Source: Pachyseris speciosa (taxonomy: Eukaryota; Cnidaria; Anthozoa; Scleractinia; Pachyseridae). Taken from it: a stretch of 64,000 bases of DNA. This document shows positions 56,841 through 64,000 of this stretch, piece after piece. The position numbers and the translations under genes are program-made. The stretch lies in the NCBI GenBank assembly GCA_016490735.1, contig JAEMWC010000272.1, positions 327,501 through 391,500 on the forward strand, written 5' to 3'. Numbering within the stretch: the first letter of the stretch is position 1; each line of letters starts with the position of its first letter. The notes beneath the pieces were generated by a model that ran no database searches, was not told where the DNA came from, and was given only the letters and a program-made list of their open reading frames with translations.

Positions 56841-56869
56841 TTTTAATGTCTTTTTTTAAAGAAAATTCT

Positions 56870-56897
56870 TCTCCTCCTCCTCCTCCTTCTTCTTCTT

Positions 56898-56988
<91 letters not shown>

Positions 56989-56990
56989 TA
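56870..56990. repeat. (TCC)n-(TTC)n-(TTA)n compound microsatellite
   Basis: Successive trinucleotide tracts; poly-Ser/poly-Tyr frames are artefacts. Confidence 0.95.
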
Positions 56991-57567
56991 AAAATAGCAA
57001 AATTGTCCCATATCATAGGTGCGCGCGGATCCCAAGACTTACGGTCTCCGTCCCCGATTATGGCTCCTGCTACGATTTATCACTACACGTTTCAGAAGTA
57101 TCTTCTGGTGTCGGGTCGGGGACAATAGTTATAAGTCTAGAACTGATCATACTGATTTATTAATAAATGGTTGTTCAGTTGGTTGCTGGGCTAGTTATAA
57201 GCCCCTAAAGAGTAACATGCTCAAACTATGCTCTTTCCAGACAGTTGTGCTGATTAACAAAAATGAAAAAAACCTCCTTTTTTTCTAGCAAAATCTGCAA
57301 GGCGGCCAAAAACATTATAGCTTTTGTGAGGCCATTGGTTTAAAATAGGTACGCTGTCTTAGAGCTTTCTGTTTCAATTTAGCATGCCTTTACAATGAAG
57401 AGCTCTGTTCTAACAGATCTACAAAAACTATAATAAAGCAATTATTTGTCGATTTCTGATAATGGCCACTGACTTACTGGTTGATAACGAGTAGTCCTTC
57501 TTTCGCTTAGTCCGTCGAGCGTAACCAGAAACCTAGTCGCGAGAAAAAAATAGCCGCACGCAGGATT

Positions 57568-58014
57568 CAGGGGCACCCAACGAGCCAAATCAACCAAAAG
57601 CTGTAGAAAAGCATTTTTAAGTAACTTATGGTGTTTGAAGTCTGTTTAAAGTGATGCTTTCATAAGCTAGAAGAAGTTCATCTGTTCGGATTCCCTAGCT
57701 GAAATTTTCATTGCCCGAAAATGTTAGGGAACAAAATCTTCCTTTGAGAAAATGAAAGCTGAAGTAAACTTTCAACGAACTTTTTAGGGAACTAGTTTCT
57801 TTCCGAAAATGCTAGTTGACGTTTTTGACTGCCAAAAACAGCAATTACGACCTTTTCGAAAACCTCAGGGGCTATGATTTCCCCATTGCGAATAATCTAG
57901 GCCACGTTTTAGCTACGAAAATCCGAGTGCACTCTTTAATCGACGCCGAAAGCGCAAGGCGAACTACCCTCCACCGAAAAGATATCTACCGAAACTTGTC
58001 GTTGGGTGCCCCTG
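57568..58014. mobile_element. MITE with CAGGGGC termini, second copy
   Basis: Starts CAGGGGCACCCAACGAGCC, ends TCGTTGGGTGCCCCTG. A direct AGGATT at 57562-57567 and 58015-58020 is a 6-bp target duplication. Body related to 35206-35593 but about 60 bp longer. Confidence 0.85.
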
Positions 58015-58170
58015 AGGATTTCGCGCGGTCATTTTTTTATGCGTTTTTCTTTCGCGTCAGGCACGACGGACTAAGCGAACGAGGAAGTACTTAGTCTATC
58101 TTGTCATACACTGGAAGTCTTAGTCATGCCAGCGACATGGCCTGGAAAACAGTTATTCCGCAACTCAAGT

Positions 58171-59664
58171 TCAGTGTTCTTCTAAGTATCCGCCAAACCA
58201 CCACTGGGTGGTTGTATAGTCAGATATGGAACAACGGAATTCAGAGCTCAGTCCATCTCCATAGTAACCGAAGTAGTCAACTCTTGGGTCTGCTAAGGGA
58301 AGAAAATCACAGCCAGTATCAGAGCTGTCGATGTGAAGAAAGTAGCTGCCAGAATACTGCCAAAATCCAACTGTAGTGCCACTTCCACCAACTTTTCCAA
58401 GAATGTTTACATACTCTACCGGTTGGCAAGTTGATGATGAACCTACATAAGACATGATGTCGAAGTCGCTGAATTTTCCCCTGAGGTAATCTTGGTAATC
58501 GATTGATGTCATGTATGGTTGGACGTTGCAGGTTGCTCGCCAGTGGGTGGAATGTTCCTTGATGCTGTTCATTCGAACCAAAGTCTGCCGGTAGATCTGC
58601 CAGTTTGGACTGTCCTCGTTGATGGGTGCATCGTCAAAAAATGCCTTGTTTTTAAAATAAGGCAATTCCTTGTATTTTGCAGTCAACCAGGACATGACTA
58701 GAGTCCAAGCTGAGCCCGGCTCGATTGAGAGGTCACAAAACGCCGTGTAAAGCTGGTCGTCGTCGTCGTAAAGTAGGTAAAAGCCGTTTTTAAGGACGCC
58801 CCGCTTAAGGTAGTCCAAACAAGATCGGGGAATGTATCCTTCCATTGTCGAGTTTGTGCTGTTAAGAGCCTGAAATTAAGAAATGACACGATAATGGTGA
58901 AAACAAACAGGATCCAAAATTACGTGTATGGATCGTCACACGATCGCATGTTTACAGTTTGAAGAACAAAAGAAAAATTTTCTACACAGAGGACCTCTCT
59001 GCTCCCTGTGGTCCTTCGGGGATATACATATATGCATGTAAGGACGTCCCGGATGTGCAGTCCCGATTACTTCTGTCCCTAAGGCCCCGTTTATATGGAG
59101 AAAAGTTGTCCCGGGTAGAAGGGTCACCCGCCTACCCGAGCTACCCTGGGCGAGCCAATTTTTCCTACATTTCCTTACAAAACTTGGCGAACCGTGTACA
59201 TGAGTAACAAAAAGTTGGCTCGGCTAGAAGGGTGACCCTCCTAGCCGGGTCACCCTCTTTCGATGGTAGGGTCACTCTCCTAGTCGAGCCAACTTTTCTC
59301 CATATAAACACTTTGGCTCGCCTAGCCGGGTCAACTCGGTCAAGGTGAGACAATCAGAGCATGCGCGAGTGCTGCTGGCTCGGGCAAAAGGGTCAACTTT
59401 TTCTCATATAAACGCTCGCTAAAGTTGACTCGGCTGGGAGGGTGACCTTCTTGCCCGGGACAACTTTTCTCCATATAAACGGGGCCTAAGATAGTCAGCA
59501 ATATCAGAGCTAACAAAGTTTGGCTGCAAAAAGTGAGGGGTCAGTTTTCAAAGTCAGAAATGTGCGGTTTTAAATGTTCATTTGAACTCACCAGCTTTCC
59601 TTCGAAGGTAGGAGGAGCCCGGCTTAGCGAAAGTCACAAGCAACAGCAAAAGAAGGGATTTCAT
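58171..59664 (-). CDS. secreted fibrinogen-like protein
   Basis: Exon 1 is 59664-59592: ATG, a signal peptide (MKSLLLLLLVTFAKPGSS) and RRKAG at the donor GCTG|GTGAGT, phase 1. The large exon is 58869-58171, phase 0 at its acceptor TTTCAG, 233 codons with stop. It reads SCLDYLKRGVLKNGFYLLYD, then AFCDLSIEPGSAWTLVMSW, the diverged fibrinogen-C start (G-x-Y and the C-D-x-x-G-x-W-T box), followed by a cysteine-containing body and a WWFGGYLEEH end. The phases 1 and 0 do not join directly, so an intermediate exon (perhaps PAN-like) is missing from my model or lost. A Harbinger-type MITE (59083-59486) occupies most of the intervening DNA. Same broad family as the 7393-13215 gene, opposite strand. 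Extracellular; function unknown. Confidence 0.65.
59083..59486. mobile_element. PIF/Harbinger-type MITE, TAA target duplication
   Basis: Ends GGCCCCGTTTATATGGAGAA and TTCTCCATATAAACGGGGCC, flanked by TAA on both sides. GGGTCACCC and CCCGGGACAAC motifs occur inside. It is in the intron between the signal-peptide exon and the fibrinogen-like exon. Confidence 0.85.
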
Positions 59665-59899
59665 CTTTGCTTGATAATATTTCAAAGAGGTCAACACTAC
59701 GCTTTCGATGGATTCGCATACGAGAGAGTGCGGCTATCCATGGCAATGCCAGCAGCTTTATCACACGATTTTCTGGTCAGGAGATGTTAGGTGTTATCAG
59801 CTGATATCACCTGACTTGAAGCTTATCAATCGTAACTGGACAATAGAAATCAGGAAAGGAAAGCTCCAACTGATCTGTCAGAGACTGGAAGTGAATTCG

Positions 59900-61990
59900 A
59901 AAATAAGGTAGCCTTCGGATTAAAAAACCAAGTTTGTTTTCACATCACTGTGCGGCTATTTGTAGGACAGTCTTTTAATATGCTCCAGACTTAGCTTTTA
60001 TACGGTGATGCTGCGAGCATAACTGATCCTAAATTATTTACATAAGCCTTATTAGCTTCCATAGGTTTCTTTGCTTTATACAATGTGTTGATAGCTTATA
60101 CATACCTGTTGAACCATTGATATTTCGTAAATATATTTTTAAATGGAAAATATTTAAAACAACCCAAACCGCTACGTTCTAAGAATATGTTATGCAGAGA
60201 CTTCAACTGATCTCATAGGATTTGAATAAGATCATTCAAAATCAAGTTGTGCCCTGCTTGTAACAAACAACAAATTATCGCTAACACTCCTCTTCACTGG
60301 CGCTATTGAAGTTGTACGGCATAGAACTGCCTTCAAATTCCAGCGTATGGTAGAAATCTCGAGCTCATAATCTAATTGTTAATTAGAGGATAGGCGCTTT
60401 GGACGAGTGCACTGAAAACGAAACCATTTCCAGCGCTAGCATTCACAGGGTTCCAGCAGTACCCCGGATCCGTCTATTGATCCTCATTTTCCAATAACAT
60501 TTTAACTCGTGAAGGCATCATACACGCAATCATCTTACCATCTGTGACAAACAATAGATATCTTAAGGAAAGCACGCACATTTCTAAGAAAACCATACCC
60601 TTGTGACCTCGTGGTGACAGAAACCCAACAAAAAAAAACTGAGGATGGAGGTGGGATATTAAACTGATTGCAGCTGACTGTGAATTGGTCAAGACCCAGT
60701 ACGATGCTGAAAAGGAAATGAAATGACTGAAGCTGAGGAATTGACAGGAACATAGCCTCTTCCAGGCGTTCAGTTAGTTGGGGCGCAGTGCCAAAAAAAA
60801 AAAAAAACGCGCGGTGAGAAGAAGCTAAAGAACGCCTGTGGGCAAACTTAACAAAAGGTCCCTCCGCCCACTTATAGACCGCCTACAGGGACCGGTAACA
60901 TGACCGCCGGCTTGTGGTTTTCAGTTGCCTCGAAAGCCAATTTTGCAATAAAAATGAGCCTGAACAAAGTACAAACACAGCATGGCAAATCACAAAGAAG
61001 TCAAACTCTGCAAAGCGAAAGGTCAATATACCGAAAACAGAAAGGCAAATGTATGGATGTCACGAACCGTATTTACACACAATCTCGCACTTTCTGGTTC
61101 TTTACGGCTTCTTCGTCAATACCTATTACCGTTGCTGAAACTCCGATTTTGTTCAACTGTTCAGCTTGGGGGGGAGGGGGGGGGGGGAGGGGGGAGGACT
61201 TCCGTATGAAAGGGGCGTTGATGCTCGTCATCTAGCTTAGGGGTGTAAATTTCTGAGTTTGGTCTCACTTAGGGTGTTCTGGGCAAAATTCCTTTATTGT
61301 CAACGAGTCACCCTCGCGAGGACGCGAGGGTGACGAGGCGGCAGCATTATAAAGCCGTGTGTGCGAGTTGATTTTGGTACAGGGAGACGAAATCTCGAAT
61401 GAAAAAAGTTAGCATAAGGTAATGTAAGAGTGACATCATCGGTGATTGTTTTCGAGTTAGCCAATGGCATCGCGGTATTTTTTTTTTTATTTTTTTTATC
61501 TAAACTAATCATTAAACTTAACATTTTGCATTAAAAACATTAAAAACATTAAACTAAACTAATTATTAAAATCAACGACCGAAATACATTATTTACACAT
61601 TACAATATCCATGATAAAGTCTGTTTTCTTTTTAACAATACTGATTCACATATCAGCAGGCTAGCTGCTAATTTCTTCTTTCAAGCATTTGAAAGACGAA
61701 AGAAACAAAGTTAATTCTTCCGTTCCATCATATCTGCATTTCCCTAAACTTAGCTGTTTATTATTGTTATTTTAATCGGTAACACCTGTACAAAATGGTA
61801 ATACTGAATAAACTTGTTGTTGTTGTTGTTGTAATCACATCAGGAGCTAGGATCATGATCGGTGACAAGATGACCACATTGACCTCATTGACCTCATGGT
61901 GGCTTGTGCGGGCTTAGGCAGGAAAAGGTGAGTGGAAATATTGATATTATTCATTCGTGAGCGTTGTCTTCTTGCGTGTACTTTAATTTA
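59900..61990. other. gene-poor stretch
   Basis: No recognised protein. There is a G-run at 61168-61196, and CACCCTCGCGAGG/CCTCGCGAGGGTG makes a hairpin at 61311-61333. A possible short terminal exon on minus (DGKMIACMMPSRVK, 60542-60475) follows a GTTTGTCACAG acceptor but is too short to call. AGAAATCTCGAGCTCATAAT at 60353 matches 30531. Confidence 0.35.
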
Positions 61991-62019
61991 GTGTTTTTGG
62001 GAGCCAGAGTGTCACAAAT

Positions 62020-62445
62020 CTAACACCTAGCAGGCTAAAACATCGCCCAGCGAGGCTAAAATCGCCCAGCGAGGCAGTTATCGAAATCAGCTCGAAAACG
62101 GCTAGCTTGCCAAAACAGTCAATTGCCTTGACAAGATCGGCCAGCGTGCTATTTAAGAAACAAAAAACAAAACCACTTGAACATAATCACTATAAACTCA
62201 ATCAGAGGGCGTATAAAGCCTCTTCTTTTATCGAGCTAGTGGGCTCAAAATTACAAATTTGACAGTCACGGCGAGCGTGCCAAAACAGCAATCTTAGCTT
62301 GCCAAAACAACAGTCAATTGTTTACAAAATCGGCCAGCGTGCTATAACTAAGGAAAAAAAAAACACTTGAATATATTCAAATATATTCACTATAAACATA
62401 ATCAGAGGGAATATAAAGCCTCTTTCCAATCGAGTCACGAGTCAC
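62020..62445. repeat. about 190-bp direct repeat with CGGCCAGCGTGCTAT
   Basis: TTGCCAAAACAGTCAATTG, ATCGGCCAGCGTGCTAT, AATCACTATAAACTCAATCA and ATAAAGCCTCTTC recur in the same order at 62085-62250 and 62280-62445. Short CGCCCAGCGAGGC units precede them. Confidence 0.75.
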
Positions 62446-62504
62446 ACGACGTGTCGCTGTTAGTTTGTGCTCATCCACTAGCGTTCACAAAAAAACAGTC
62501 TAAG

Positions 62505-62745
62505 GGCCTGTTTATATGGTCTCGGGTACCCGAGACAACCCTCCCCCCGAGTTACCCTGGGCGAGCTATTTTTCCACTTATTTCTTTGAAAAGTTCTACC
62601 AACCGTTTAGATGAGATGGGCGAGACAACTCGGGTGGGCGAGACATCTCGGGTAGGCGAGTTGTCTCGCCTCGGCAGGTAGGGTAACCCTAGCAAGCGGG
62701 ACAACTTTTTCTCATGTAAACACTTTGTCTCGCCTACCTGGCACG
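62505..62745. mobile_element. truncated Harbinger-type MITE
   Basis: The left end TAAGGGCCTGTTTATATGG matches the other TWA-flanked MITEs. CGAGACAACTCGGG-type inverted motifs fill it, but the right terminus is degraded at CATGTAAACACTTTGTCTCG. A solitary end fragment is at about 44493-44530. Confidence 0.55.
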
Positions 62746-62779
62746 AGACGGTCGAAATATGCCAAGCCAAATGTAGCAA

Positions 62780-63095
62780 TATTCAATATTGATATATTTA
62801 TTCAATTTAATCCTTATTCATTCAATTTAATTTTCATATTCATTCAATTTAATCTTAGATCATTCAATTCAATTCCTATAGTCATTCTATTCAATCCTCA
62901 TTCATTTAATTCAATTTTCAGATCCATTCAATTTAAATTTTGTATTCTTTTGATTCAGTTTCAATATTGCTTCAATTTAATTTCTGTATTCATTCAATTC
63001 AATTTCTATATTCATTCAATTCAATCTCTAATTCAATCGATCCAATTTTCATATACATTCAATTCAATCCGTCTTTATTCATTCAATCTTCGCAC
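62780..63095. repeat. TTCAATT/TTCATTCAATT minisatellite
   Basis: Repeated ATTCATTCAATTTAAT-like units of about 22-28 bp keep a frame open into the downstream coding fragment. Confidence 0.85.
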
Positions 63096-63139
63096 TCATT
63101 TACTGGGTCAAGGGGGAAAATTTGAGCGGGAGCTGGGAC

Positions 63140-63700
63140 TTATGGTAAAGATGGCGGACGAAATGCACGAGGATAAAGATTCCGAGGTGAAGAATTTCTT
63201 TGAGCATGTTATAAGCAGGACCGAGGAAATTCTCAGTCAAAATTCATCTGCTAGGAGTGAACGCCACATATCTGAGGTTTTAATTAACCCATAAAGATCT
63301 CTTAGAGAGAACGGTAAGATTACCAAGTCAGTTGGCGAACATAGTTAGCGACGAAACTGATTCAAAACAGTTAAACGATCTAAGAGTTGTGTTTTCTGAA
63401 TTACTTGAGAGGTTCCTCCAACATTTTGTAAACAGTATATCAAGACCATCGCGAGTTACAACTGACCCTTGTCAAACAGTAAAGAATGGACGCCCAGGCT
63501 GCAAAGCGAATAAAAAATGTGATCCTTTGTTATTATGCTAATTTGTGTTTTCTGAATTACTTGAGAGGTTCCTCCAACATTTTGGAAACAGTATATCAAG
63601 ACCATCGCGAGTTACAACTGTCCCTTGTCAAACAGTAAAGAATGGACGCCCAGGCTGGGCGTCCATTCTTTACTGGGCGTTGCGTGAAAACGTGAGTAGC
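63140..63700 (+). pseudogene. broken coding fragment, possibly from an integrase-type element
   Basis: Reads MADEMHEDKDSEVKNFFEHV, then EILSQNSSARSERHISEVL, with a stop after 63290. It continues in another frame with LPSQLANIVSDETDSKQLND, then VFSELLERFLQHFVNSISRP and QTVKNGRPG. A 115-bp piece of the second part is repeated at 63543-63657. An N-terminal helical region ending near a G-R-P motif recalls coral genes linked to integrase-core domains; that is from memory and weak. The reading frame is disrupted and the copy is probably dead. Confidence 0.45.
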
Positions 63701-64000
63701 ATTTCACATATTTTACCTCTATTTTTGCCCCCAAATAGATAATTTTAATATGGATTGATACAGGAGTGCTCGATGGAGCCGATCTGCAAAATAACCGCTC
63801 TGCAGGCCGATTTTGGGCTGGCTGGCAAAATGTTTGCTGAAATAAAAATCTTGCTAGCAGTGTTATTTTAACGAAATCCTGCTAGAATTTGTGTCCGTAA
63901 TGAGTCTTACTGGCTGACAGGAATCAAAACACATCATTTCTGGTAGCTGTCTTATTTCAGTTTTCATGCTGGCTGAGAGTACTGAGGGCGCACTTTTATC

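Overview
This window looks like nuclear DNA from a stony coral or a close hexacorallian relative. The evidence is spliced genes with GT-AG introns, a class A GPCR of the intronless cnidarian type, secreted PAN plus fibrinogen-like genes of the kind found in coral skeletal matrix, tRNA-derived SINEs, LINE and Penelope-like debris, and dozens of small inverted-repeat elements. It is AT-rich, repeat-dense and sparse in genes. The species cannot be named from the sequence alone.

Layout. At 1.2-2.2 kb (+) lies a rhodopsin-like GPCR broken by a small frameshift. At 2.3-7.2 kb there are several MITE families, a SINE and a hexanucleotide repeat. At 7.4-13.2 kb (+) a four-exon gene encodes a secreted PAN/fibrinogen-like protein of 338 residues; its second intron holds a MULE-like transposon and a dispersed 1-kb repeat. 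At 13.8-18.2 kb (-) five phase-0 exons encode at least four tandem ten-cysteine domains of the colipase/Dickkopf/prokineticin type, including a very recent 394-bp exon duplication. At 18.3-26.7 kb there are transposons, a LINE 3' end, TA repeats, hammerhead-like motifs, a palindromic MITE and one possible secreted-protein first exon. At 27.1-32.6 kb (-) seven exons encode a MAP3K-like (NIK/Tpl2-type) kinase in which I find no activation segment. At 33-51 kb nearly everything is repeats: a LINE end, a 2-kb palindromic minisatellite with a MITE inside it, tRNA-derived SINEs, an RT fragment, a 235-bp near-perfect palindrome, a nested composite inverted-repeat element, and a tandem 253-bp repeat whose units meet at a predicted hammerhead ribozyme cleavage site. 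At 52.1-53.5 kb (-) a two-exon gene encodes an unrecognised protein. At 53.7-58.0 kb there are inverted repeats, LINE and Penelope fragments, and a second MITE copy. At 58.2-59.7 kb (-) lies a second secreted fibrinogen-like gene. From 59.9 kb to the end there are low-complexity stretches and a broken, partly duplicated coding fragment.

No operon-like organisation is expected or seen. Three secreted-protein genes (two fibrinogen-related, one ten-cysteine repeat protein) share the window; a role in extracellular matrix or skeleton is plausible for the fibrinogen-related pair but is inference. All exon structures were assembled by hand from splice-site and phase logic, without transcripts.
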